Shown here one piece after another: positions 50,186-61,429 of a stretch of 64,000 nt of DNA (position 1 is the stretch's first letter; each line of letters begins with the position of its first letter). The notes below the pieces were generated by a model, which saw only the letters and a list, made by a program, of their open reading frames with translations, was not told where the DNA came from and searched no databases. The stretch is from Atrichornis clamosus (lineage: Eukaryota > Chordata > Aves > Passeriformes > Menuridae), in NCBI GenBank assembly GCA_013400975.1, contig WBMZ01015587.1, forward strand, positions 62,001 to 126,000, given 5' to 3'. Made by a program: the position numbers and the translations under genes.

Positions 50186-50219
50186 TTATGCGGGATAGAA
50201 TGCATATTCTATCCCATAA
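50186..50219. repeat. Perfect 10-bp hairpin, extended to 14 bp by a bulge
   Basis: GGGATAGAAT (50192-50201), loop GCAT, ATTCTATCCC (50206-50215). Outside a two-base bulge (GC, 50190-50191), TTAT (50186-50189) pairs with ATAA (50216-50219). It is the most compact strong inverted repeat I noticed. It could be a MITE remnant, a cruciform or an RNA stem. No recognised element surrounds it, and the stem is short for a microRNA precursor. Confidence 0.7.
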
Positions 50220-52468
50220 CTTCCTCCTCATGGAAATTTCTCTGTAGGTATTTCTCCCCAGCCCTGTACCCCTGCTGATGATGCCCTTACCATTATTCAG
50301 TCTACTGTGATGCCCTTTACTAGGAGTCTGTGGAGACAGCCCTCTCTCTGAAGCGTTTAGGATTCATTGCTCTCCTCTTTGGAAGCCACTCCAGCGAAGC
50401 TTGGGACAGATCGTGTAGCAGGAATATATTATTTTTTCTTTTTATTTACCTATTCTGGCCTTTCCAGAGACAGCTGAACAACCATAAATAGACCAAACTC
50501 TTGGACGGAAGGAAAAATAAAGGAGAAAGGGAGGCAAGATGATGATGTGAAGTTATGCAGCGAGACCAGGAAGCTGACAAAGAGGTAAATTATCTGGGCT
50601 TTTACAGTGATGGCCAATGGTGGTGTGTACACAGCGCCCTGCCTTTGGCTTTGAAATGGCCAGCAAGCAGGAGCCCATCATCTGCAACAAGCTGGGCTGA
50701 GTCTCCTGGGTGCCAGGGAACACCAGCATCACCATGTCCACTAACAGGCCAACCTGGGGTTTCCTCCTCTTGTGGCCGCAGGTATGCTTCACCACCGTCT
50801 GGCTGGCTGCTGCTATTTATTCCATGATTTTCTAAAAATGTGCTCGACCTAGATGTCCAGGCTGTTGCCAACGTCCTCGTTTAATAAAAGTAACAACAGC
50901 AAGGTATTGAAAATCATGAGGCATTTAGAAATATACAGACTCCTTTATGGGTGAAATAATCTAATAGACAAGCTGTTGTTAATTTACAGCCTCAATTTTC
51001 AGACACACTTCTTGAGTCAAAAGTACTTCCTGCTCCATAATTCCTACAGGGACACAGGTGGCCCAAATTGCAGTATACATCTACTGTACATTAAAATGTA
51101 TTTCGGACTTAGCTTAAACATTTTTGAAATCTCAAGTTTATGTCTAGACTATTTTAATCAGCTAAATGTCATAATAAGCCATATGTTGAGCTTGATAGGT
51201 TACATATACCAGCCCCACTCATAAAGTATCAAAAGGTGTTTTTAAAAAGGAGTCTGTGTTTGTTTTACCAGGAAAATGGTGCTTTTAGTCAGTCATATCA
51301 AACCTACTGGCAAAGTGCACAGGCTCTGACGTAACTACTGGGAAAGAGAGAGGCCGGGGTGGCCACAGTGTGGGGAACAGAGATGGCTCAGTCCACCCCA
51401 CCAGCCCACGCCAGCTCTGCTGGCAGGGAGCCATTCTCCCCCTGCCCACTCGGGACAGATGGCTTCACCCCGTGGAATGGCTGCTGGCACAGTCACCCAC
51501 GCACCCCGCGGCTGTTTCTCATTGCAGAGCGTTCCTGGGCTGAAGCAGATGAATATTTTTGCCAGACCCCTCTATGCAAGAGCGGAGGGCACCGGCCAGA
51601 TCCTTAGCACCACTTTGCACCAGGTCTTACCTGTGTAGCGGGGAGCTTGCTAGAAGAGAGCAGTGCTGGCAGGTTCTCTAGGTTACACCAGAGAAAGAGG
51701 GCTTTCACCAATGAAACTCTGCCATTACCAAATTAAATTAATTAAGCATAACTGCACAAAATCAACCATTCTTTCTCCAGAGATTTCACTAGTATAAACC
51801 AGAAAAATCAAAGTTTCTTTCCTGAGCATTGTTAAACCAAAATGCCCAGCTTGGGAAATGACCCATGACTGAGGGATGCCTCGTGCCAGGAGGACAGTTC
51901 CCCACCACGTAGGCTGAAAGGGATCCTCTGTTTGCTCTGAGCCGCAGAGGGCCTATGGCACACAGACACGTAGCTTGGACTGGCTCCAGCAGCGGAGGAT
52001 ATACATGCACACAAATTCATCACACTGTCGTATGAGATTATTTCCTTATGAAAAGCTGGCTCCCTTCTGGATACAGAAATTCCCCTTCCACTTCCAGCCA
52101 CTGCCAAGGGGAGCTCTTGCAGCCCCAATTCTGGCACCCTGACCATCAGAAAGACTTGGTGGCTATGGGTATGCCCCCAAGGGGCAGTATGTCCATCCCC
52201 CTCATTCCATTCTTCTGACAGCCCTGGCTCAGAAGACTTTTACTGAAAAAAACACATAAGGCCCTAGGAGAAATTCTTGTGTGTGTCCCAGTGGACAAAA
52301 TCCCAGGCGTTCTACGTCTGGACACTTGCCTCTGGAGGTTCCTCAGGGACTGAAGGTACATACAGGAGAGCTTAAAGAATATTTTAGTTATAGTCTTTCC
52401 TTAGGAAAAACAGTCCATTCAGTGCAAAGAGAACCCCAGAGACAACACCTAAATTGTGACTAAAAGTA
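50220..52468. other. Unique non-coding sequence
   Basis: No gene recognised. The GC-rich, moderately CpG-containing patch at 51350-51600 carries an 82-codon plus frame without motifs. The remainder is AT-rich. Confidence 0.45.
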
Positions 52469-52488
52469 GAGTAACCCTCTGGTTACTC
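52469..52488. repeat. Perfect 8-bp hairpin
   Basis: GAGTAACC, loop CTCT, GGTTACTC. The string AGAGTAACCC recurs about 60 bases downstream (about 52530) as a direct repeat. Possibly chance. Confidence 0.6.
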
Positions 52489-55400
52489 CATCGTAGTTCC
52501 ATGGAATGAGCCATTTGAGATAATATCTAGAGTAACCCACAAACTGTACTTCAACCCCCCTCACACACTCCCAATTCTTTGGCTCCTGGGTAATTTAGCC
52601 AGCCACTCTCCAGATGCACTTATACTTCCTCCTTTTAACAAGCCTCCAGGGCAGAGGATGAGAGGGAAATTGTCACGCTCCCATTCTGCAAAGAAAGTGT
52701 GCTGCCCCTGCAGTGTCTGAAATATAGTCCAGTGGCGAGAGATTGTGAAGAAGCAGAGCTTGCCCATGGTACCAGGTAAGAATACTGGCTTTTTTAAAAA
52801 TATATTTTACTGTCAGTGTCTCCACCACAAAACATAAATCCTTATGTGATCCCTTTTTTCAGAGTTCCCCTGTTTGCCAGCAGTAAACATCTGAGAGCTG
52901 TTTTTATTCCCACAACAGTTTATTGCCGTGCAAATACCATAATTTTCAGTCTCTGCAAACAGAGAGAGATCGTCATCCACCCAGTTTGTTACTATACTTG
53001 CTGGGCAGAAGGATACAGTAAAAGTCATGATTGCTCTTGATGTTCAAACTGGAATTCCAGTTTTTAACTCTTTCGCTGCCTATGCAAGCTTAGGGTTATT
53101 CCTTCTAATGCCAACTAGTCAATTTGAACTCTGATGTGAAAATCCACCCTATCTTCTCCCTTCCATGTTGACCACCGGCAGAAGAAGGAATAGGCAAACA
53201 GTTACTAAGCCACAGAAGTAACTCATCAGCCTGTGGAAGTTGGTACAGTTTCACTGAAGGTGCCATGCTGAAAATATGCAACATCAGGGTTTATGGTCTT
53301 AGTTTCAAAATAAAAATTAGTCCATGGCCATGAATCACAGTTGGTCGTTTCCCTCTCTCATCTCCCAGGCCTAAATCCAAGACCCTGTATCACTGCAGTG
53401 TAGGTCTGCCCAGCAGCTTCCAGTCTGTGTGTCTATGCTTGGACATGAGGAGTGAGCTTGCTTGCCCCACCAAGCATCCTTGGCATGTACCATTGCAGGA
53501 AGGGACAAGGCCAGCTGGATTTAGGTGGCCTCTTAGGCTGTTATTGGTATAGATGGATCATCCCCTTTAACAGAGGGCACATGAGCAAATGTTTTAATTC
53601 TGCAACTCTAGATGGCTGATTTCTAATTTGGGTGAACAGGAACCAAGAAAAGAAAGCAGAAAGAGTTAGGAATAAAATGGAAAGAGTAGACAGTATCAAC
53701 TGAGTCATTTTTCTCAGACACAATGTTCAGCTGGGCTGGGCACATCTAGTTTTCCATAGAAGCAGGTGGTAGTACCAGAACAAGGATGAGGAATGGGATA
53801 TGTATTCATCAATAAAGAGAGGGTAAATTCTGTTGTTAAATCAGCATATACACTGAGTTGTGCCATCACAGTCACTAGAACTACTGAGTTTTCAGTCCCT
53901 GCTACCTGATAATGCTCTTTCTTGCTTTAACAGTTCAGTGTTACTGAGGCAATAATTGGTCCAGGCAGGATCAATCTGCTTAATTAAGGCTCCTCCAATG
54001 CTTCATACAATGGTTCTTCTAATTTCTTATATATTCATCAGGGAAATTATGTACCTTCAGAGACTTCAAAAAAGTCAGTCCTGGCGATATCCTTAACGAA
54101 GGCCTAGAAGGAGCTTCCAAGCCCTAGGTCCAGACATGTAACTCAGCTACAGACTTTTCTTTCAGTTGCAAGGAAATCCAGGTGTGCTGGAAGGGAGCTA
54201 GCTGTGTCCCCTCTCATCTGGCTGAAGGGAAAAGCAGGGCTGTGGGGCACTTGCTCTTCCTGCCTAAATTCACCTCTACAGGGAAATCAGACACTTATTA
54301 AGGAGACCAAGATCCCATTAGCAAATACATCCGTCTTTCCTGTCAATTTGATGTACCACTTTGTTCCCAGATGAAGGGAGCTGAACACAGCTGTTACCTT
54401 GAAGGTCAGACTCTGAGTTCAGTCTTGCACCCGAACAGGCAAAGGACACTTCTCTGTGCAATGCTGCAATTATACTGAGACATCTTCATCTAAACACTTT
54501 AGTGCACTTTCTTGACATAAAACATTTTCATAAGCGTGTACATTTCTTTTGTCATTGAAATGCTCTATATGGGTTGTTTGGGGTTTTTTTGTTTAATAAA
54601 ATCCTTGTGTAAAGTGTTCCCATTTTTACTCTATTTCTCATTAAAAGTCGCTGGATTTTTTTCCTAAAAGTAGCTTTGCTTTCTTTTTTTTTGAGGGTCT
54701 GTTGAGATTTCCTTTTTTTAAACTACCAACGAAGATTATATTTTTAACAAGCAGTAATTATAAAACACAATACCTGATAGCTTCACAGACAGATGGATCA
54801 CAAGAGAGTGTAACTGAGGGCGGGTAGGAAATTACACCTCTACCATTCACAGATGCCTCTGTTCCTTAGACAGAGACACTTCTTCTGATCCTTGAGAGCT
54901 CTTTAATCTAACAAGCACACAGGGAAGAAAATATCCTCTTTTACACTGAATGTTGTTGACTACAGCTCTGTCAATCAGCACAATATTTCAATTAAGTTTT
55001 AGACAGTGGATTTTGACAGATCACTGTCTGTTAGACCAAAGTTGCTATTGGAACAAGTTGCTAAATGGTGTGATGTATTTTTCATTATTTATCCAGTCCT
55101 GACTCAAAGTCTCTCTCTATCTTTCTACAATATATGCTGCAGTTTCACCATAAATTGTTATGTTGGGAGCAGTTTTCATAGTACAAAATCTATGGCTTGT
55201 ACAATACTAGTCAAAACAGGAGTAAACTCAAAAGCGACTTGGGACCACAAACAGCAACCATTTTTTGATGAGTTTTATGTTCTTAAGTACCAAGGAAGGA
55301 CACAAGGCTGCTAAGTCACTCAGACATTTCTGAATGTGCCTAAGTCTTGAGTAATCTCTAGTGTTTCCAGTCAATTTCTTGTTCCAGAAATAACCTGTTC

Positions 55401-57950
55401 AGTTCTCTGATGAAAAGCTCACACCCACACAGAAGAGCACAGAGACACTGGTGACACCCCAGTCAGAGACATGGAACCCTGTCCCAGGTTACCCAAGGCT
55501 ATCCCAGGAGAGCATCAGCTCCAGGGGTTGGGCAAGCACCATGAGTCCACCAGGGCAACTCTCTGCATAGGACAGGACTGACAAGAGGACAGGATTTTGC
55601 TGGGTTTGTGTATTTCTATCTGCTTTGCTTGGTGTTACTTTCAGGCTGTGCACATAGGTAGTGTGTGCACTCCTGTGCCTCCAGGGAACGTGTGTTCAGT
55701 GTCACTGCTGGCTGGGCTGGCAGTTGTGGACCTGCAGCAGCCCCCACCCTGTGGGGCTACTGGTCTTGGCAACTCCTACTATAAATCTTGTGGATATTTT
55801 CAGGCAAAGTTTGAAATTAAGCATTCATAATTCTTAAATGAATTCTTAAATGTCAGATTGAAATAAAGCGTAAGCAGCAATGGCCATTAATAGAAGAACC
55901 ATGGGGAAGGTAAATAACAATTCCAGATCCTCTTAATAAAGCCCCAGTATCTTCATTTCCAGCTCAGTCTTGAGATCTTCTAGCAGTGAAAAAGTTAGAC
56001 GTGGTGTGGAAAATGATGGAGGGAATGCCGCAAAGCAGGGAAGGGCACATCCTGGGAGGTCTGCAGGCTGTCAGCTCTGTCAGGGCAGAGAACAATTAGA
56101 TCAATGTAAGCCACATTTGTAAGAGTGTCCTGACCAAGCAGATCGGCCTTACAAGGACCTGATGCCCTCCCAAGCTGCTGAAGCCGCTGACCCAGAACAG
56201 AGCCAATCAGGGAGGGAGCAGCACGGCCAGCAGGCAAGAAACATACTTGGAAAAACACAGCCAGGCCCAGAGCAGAGCAGATGATGGTGTTTCTCCTGGT
56301 TTCTCCCTACACCAACACCAAACACATCCAAGAAGAAGCAGTTATTAAAATATCATTCACAAAATTAGAAGACGGGAGGGAGGAGGAGGGACAGAGGGAG
56401 TTATTGATAACGTCAGTCCAACAGCCAGACTTGCACACCACTGCCAGCTCCCACCAGAAACTGGTCCAGGTCTTTATTTATTGGGTTGGTTAGTTGGTTG
56501 GCTTGTATGTTTGTCTTGATAATAATACCCTGTGGGTTTCTTCTTATTCACCTTTTGGATTTTGAGCCTTGAAGTTTTTCTCTCAAGCTGTTCTTCAATT
56601 TAAAGCATTACTTAGAAAATTGCTTTCTTCTAACACAAAATGAAATGCAAGATTCTTCTCTGCTCACAGGAAATGACACTTAAAGAAATAATCAACATCA
56701 AGAGCCACACAGGAAAATTGCTGCACCATCATTTTTCCAATCGACTACAGGAACGTGCACACTCCTACAGGGTAGGTGAGGAGGATTCCCCTCTCCTCTG
56801 TTCCTTTGACCAAAAAAATCCCAAATGCTCAGCTGTAAGGGAAGATTTGGTTTTCCTTAGCTATGGGGCAGGCAGGGTATGGTGAGAGTACAGAGGTCCA
56901 ATGCTGTTTCCACTAACTCTGCTGCAAGTCATGTCCTTGCCAGGCAGAAAGATTTGTTCTTTGAGTAGATTTGCTGTTGCTATTGCCAGGAATGGGCTGC
57001 AAAGTGCCTGAGGCAAAACAGCAGGATCCCTCTATTTTAAGGAATGTGTGTATACATGGAGTATATAAACCAGATCTGACATCCAAAGCGGCAGCAAAAT
57101 TAAAAGAAAATGAAAAGAATGCTATTTATGACTGAAAAGAAAAATCACTGTAAGATTAGGAACAAGCAAAAGAGAGCCGGCAAACTACATAATCCTGTTG
57201 CCTTGTCTCTTCCAGTGTTTTCAAACAGCAACAAAAACGACCATGACATCGATGTTTAAAATGCAGCACATGCCCCAAATGTTTTTACAGTGGCTGCTCA
57301 CAAGCAGGGTTAAGCTCTACTGCAGCATAGCCAGATTTATCACTCAGCCAGTTGCCCACAGAACGAGACGTATGCACTGGAGAGATCAAGTACTACAGAC
57401 CATCAGCCACTCCTGAAAAAACTGGCATGACCAAACAGATCAAAAGCCCAGCTAAGTGGTAACCTGCTCACTAATTACTCTTCTAATATGTAATGGTTGA
57501 TTTGCATTTTCTTTATCATTATCATATTATTACTCACCTTTCCTAGGTGGGTACCTTCACCTCTGTTGTCCTGGGAACTGTCCCATGTGTAGGTGGCTAA
57601 GGGGAGCAGGAACTTGTCACTGTTACAGGACCAGCAGGTCTCAGGCTGAAGCCACAAACTGTGCATTAAATATCAGTACATGACATCTTTTTGAGGCAAA
57701 AGCAGCTTTTTCTTAGCATTTGCCCAAGGCCTTGATCACAGGAATTAACAGAGGTTAGTGAAGTGATGTCAGTCACTTCCCCTCTCAGACACCCAGTGCA
57801 TCTGCTGCCTCCTCCTCAGGGAAAGTTGGGATTTTCGGTTTAAGCGGGTGACCACCAACCAACTACTGATCCTGGTACCTGTGGGCTGTCATTGATGTGA
57901 CACAACAGAAACAAACATCCCCAGAAGGACCCCACTACTGTGGTACAGGG
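52489..57950. other. Unique non-coding sequence
   Basis: No gene recognised. It contains a duplicated ATTCTTAAATG unit near 55829-55850, T/G-rich low complexity at 54570-54595 and 54680-54720, and TTGG-rich sequence at 56478-56510. The frame at 55006-55314 (102 codons, plus) has no family resemblance. Confidence 0.45.
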
Positions 57951-57965
57951 CAGCAGCAGCAGCAG
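57951..57965 (+). repeat. (CAG)5 trinucleotide repeat
   Basis: Five perfect CAG units inside a 65-codon frame of no recognised identity. Short and probably stable. Confidence 0.8.
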
Positions 57966-58946
57966 CACACACAGCTCTCTGCAGGGCAAAGTCATGCTGA
58001 CCAGTCTCCTGACAGTTTCATCCATCCACAGGAAGGAGCTTGAGTTCCCTATGAAGCAGCAAGCTCTGCAAACCAAGACCACACTGAGCTGGCCTTCAAG
58101 TCCAGCTCCTGCAAAACTTTATGTTCAGATGGGCTAGAAGAGAGCATCCAACTTTCAATTTCCTGTCTGCAGCCACTTTGAAGCTGGCCCATACGACTGA
58201 AGTATATTTTTTTAGTGTTAAATTAAAAAATTCCTACATTTAATACAGAAAAATTATTACAGATGCTGAAAGGTTTCTAATGTTTCACCTGAAATGCACA
58301 CAGTGGATTAAATCCTTGGATGAAATGTCTGAACTAATGTAGATCATTGCAAAGAAATAATTGCTAAATTTAAGTCTATGAGAAAACCAGTGAAGGTGGA
58401 TAATTGCAAAACAAGGCATCTAGGACTAGATAGGAACACAAATTCTACCTCAGCCACTTATCGATATCAAAGTACTTCAGACAGAGGTGATTATTTCAGG
58501 GACTATATGTAACAGTACATAAATCCTTCATCCATAATGCCTCTGGTGCAGCCAAGTTCTTAATAGTCATCCAGTTCAGCATTGCTCTGTGGGGCCCATG
58601 GGCAATCCACAATCCGTAAGGCACCAGAAGGTGGTCCAGGAACTGATTGCAGAAAAATAATTAAGAAACTAAACCAAAACACACACACACACCATCCCAC
58701 GCAGTTGGCAGGCACTTATGTCAGTGCCTGCCTACAGGCACCGTTCACTCCCTGGCTGCTGGTGCTCAGATCAAAAAAACCTTTTAGGTCCTTTGATTTT
58801 AAAAGATTGAGAAACGTTCATTTAGCTTCTGTGAAATAGGGCAGAGCTGTGTCTTGGGCTCCCAAAGCCTGCACCTCCTCCCCACTGTTCCTCCATCCCA
58901 CAGAAACTACCAGCAGGATGTTCCCTGGGCAGTAACAGGAGTAGGT
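57966..58946. other. Unique non-coding sequence with an (AC)7 run
   Basis: No gene recognised. A short (AC)7 microsatellite lies at 58679-58692. The rest is unremarkable AT-rich DNA. Confidence 0.45.
58679..58692 (+). repeat. (AC)7 microsatellite
   Basis: Seven AC units. Possibly length-polymorphic, otherwise unremarkable. Confidence 0.75.
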
Positions 58947-58971
58947 CCAAGATGCAAAATCTGCATCTTGG
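58947..58971. repeat. Perfect 10-bp hairpin
   Basis: CCAAGATGCA (58947-58956), spacer AAATC, TGCATCTTGG (58962-58971). It lies 25 bases before a short tandem repeat (58997-59024). Confidence 0.7.
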
Positions 58972-58996
58972 GTCCAAATACTCAAAAGTCTTACCC

Positions 58997-59028
58997 TGGT
59001 CCCAAACCCCTGGTCCCAAATCCGTGGT
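58997..59028 (+). repeat. 14-base tandem repeat, just over two copies
   Basis: TGGTCCCAAACCCC followed by TGGTCCCAAATCCG and a partial TGGT. Local slippage next to the hairpin at 58947-58971. Confidence 0.65.
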
Positions 59029-60476
59029 CAGCAGCATTAGCAGGGGCAGGACCGGACCCCCCGGTGCCGAGATGCCACGTGGGCAGAGCTACTGCTCCAG
59101 AAGTGATGCTGCTTCATCTGCCCTCTGCAGAATCAACCCACCCATGATCCCCTGCCCGGGAGCATGACAAGAAATGCCTGACCCTGCAGGGCCTACAGGG
59201 CAAGAGAGTCAACCATAGCTACAACCAGAGACATGCAGTTCATCCAGTAGTTAAGTTAAAGGTGAAAGGACACCATTATTTATAAATTTAGCATCCTAAC
59301 ATCATCAAATGAAAACAAATATTGAAAAACAATAACATACAGAAATATTTTCAGGTACAACAGGTCTCTCAGTTTTCCAGTGAGCAATCCACAGGACTCT
59401 GTAGAAGTTTTTGGCTATGCACGTTTAGCTGATTGATAGATTTCACCATTAAAGCACATTTCTCTGTTTCAAAGTCTCTTCCAGTCTCCAACTAGGGGTT
59501 CAAGAACATTGTTTCTCCCCAACGAAGAGACCAGAATCTTCTAATTGCTCAGATATAAGAAAAAGGTAGTCAGGGATTTTTTTTCATTATCCTATATTTA
59601 AAGAAAAATACATGCTTTTTCCCCCAGCATTTGTGTGCAGAACCAGGACCAGCAAGCACCCTGTTTCTTCTTGTTTGCAGCTGACATAAAAAAATTGCCT
59701 GACAATTTTTCTAAGAGCCAAGAAAGTCAGCTAGTAATCATGTGGAACTGTGTGGCCAAAGGTACATAAACTGGCTTCACATGGGACCAGCAGTAGATCA
59801 GATTGCATTGGGCAGAATGAAATAAAAGATCCCAGAAGTCTAGTTTCTTTGGAAATATACCAAAACTGTCTCACCATACCAACCTGGCACATCATAGGTA
59901 AAAAAGTAACTATTTCCTAGTACAGTATATGGGGTGTTTTATAGAAGTCAAAAAATCAGAATAGCCTTAGTTTGACATCATAAACACAATATATTGTAAT
60001 GTCATTGAGAGACTACTTGTTACCTACTTGTCTCAAGATTAATGCTGAAATTGAGCACACAGATCTACCTACAGTTTCCCACAGAGCACAGGCATGCCTG
60101 AAAAACCTCTTTGACATGCAACTTGGAAATAGTTACAATAACTATGTAATAGTAGAAGCTGCTTCTGTTTAATTCACTGATATCATTTACATTGGCCCAG
60201 GGAGTTTACAGAGCTGGGAAGCAACACTAAGGGAATGACACCTTCTTGTGCAGCAAATCTTCTCCCTATCTGCAACTACAGCTACCCTCCTGCTTGCTGT
60301 GAGAGCACGACTGTGTTTGGAGACACAGGTTATTCTTTCTCCCTGGGTCACTCCCCACCTGGAGCAGCACAGTGGGGACAGAGCCCACAGCTGCCAGAGT
60401 AGGGAAAACAGATCAGCATGAAGCAGCTCTTCACCTTGGGCTGGCAGATCTGGTGCCATCCAAGAGATAACTTCCA
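59029..60476. other. Unique non-coding sequence
   Basis: No gene recognised. A small GC-rich patch lies at 59040-59165. The minus-strand 96-codon frame at 60187-60477 has several Cys but no identifiable domain, and it abuts the C-rich run that follows. Confidence 0.45.
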
Positions 60477-60500
60477 CCCCTCCCCTTCCCCCCCACCCCC
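60477..60500 (-). repeat. C-rich run, strong G-quadruplex motif on the minus strand
   Basis: C runs of 4, 4, 7 and 5 (60477-60480, 60482-60485, 60488-60494, 60496-60500) are separated by one or two bases. On the minus strand this is four G tracts of at least four with very short loops, the pattern expected to fold most stably. On the plus strand it could form an i-motif. No promoter or origin can be shown beside it. Confidence 0.75.
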
Positions 60501-61353
60501 ATTCAAGGCCAGGCTTGCAAGGGCAAGTTTATATGTAAATAGGTTGCAGAAGATTAACAGGTGTCTCTATGCAGCTGATAAGGTTTAGGTTTTGGTGATA
60601 ATAAACAGATGCAATTCTGCTGTGCTTCGGGTGCAGAGGTAGGTTTCACAACAGGGAGAGAGCTGTCATTGAAGCCCATGAGCCCAGAGTCACAAACTGC
60701 AATTCTTACAGTTACTACATCCTTAATCTATTCATATTTAGCATTTAGATTAGATTATCGCTTTTAACAGGCTGCAGTGTGTATTGGAGTTAGTGCATCA
60801 TTCTTGCTGAATTAAATATATTCTCTCCAATGTAACTTACACCAACCCAGCAGCCTGGAGGCATGAAACACTTAGTTTTCAAGAATAAGAAAGAATAATA
60901 ATTAAGAGATGTTGCAGAAAAAAAAAATCTAATACAATTTTATGCAAATCAAGGTTTCTTTAAATGCAAACCAATATTTGTTAAGATTACTTTCTCATAT
61001 ATAGCTTGTGAACTCCTAAAGAAAAACACGATGGATTCACCTCTCATGCAAGATGCCAAGCCTGCTAGAGCTATAAAACATAAAATGAAGTGACAGTTAG
61101 ATCTGATGACATTTGCTCTAACTGCAGATACTAATCACCAAGTGTCCATAAGCATGAAAAAAAATAGCAAAAAAATGTGAGAAAGAACTAGGAAACCAAT
61201 GTGATCAACTGACTTCCTAAGCAACACAGGACCTAAATCTGGAAGTTTCTGCCCACAGCTCCTGCATGCCAGCTTTCAAAACACCTTTCTGTAGCTGCAT
61301 CCAAGTGAGGGCAAATCAGTCATGCTTGTAGCAGAGTTGCTCCCACAGTTAAT
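60501..61353. other. Unique non-coding sequence
   Basis: AT-rich. It contains an A-rich run (about 60919-60930) and TAAT-type homeodomain-site-like strings (60720-60830), with no gene or transposon recognised. Confidence 0.45.
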
Positions 61354-61429
61354 GGTTAATAGATGTGTGTTATGATCCTTGTGGGTCCCTTCCAACTCAG
61401 AAAATTCTGTGATTCTGATTCTGGTTCTA
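61354..61429 (+). mobile_element. CR1 LINE 3' end (5'-truncated)
   Basis: TGATCCTTGTGGGTCCCTTC and CAACTCAGAAAATTCTGTGA match the terminal CR1 3' UTR. The characteristic octamer tail follows: ATTCTGTG (61404-61411), then degenerate ATTCTG and ATTCTGGT units. The copy is cut to under 80 bases, as is usual for CR1. CR1 makes no regular target duplications, so the 5' edge is approximate. Confidence 0.85.
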
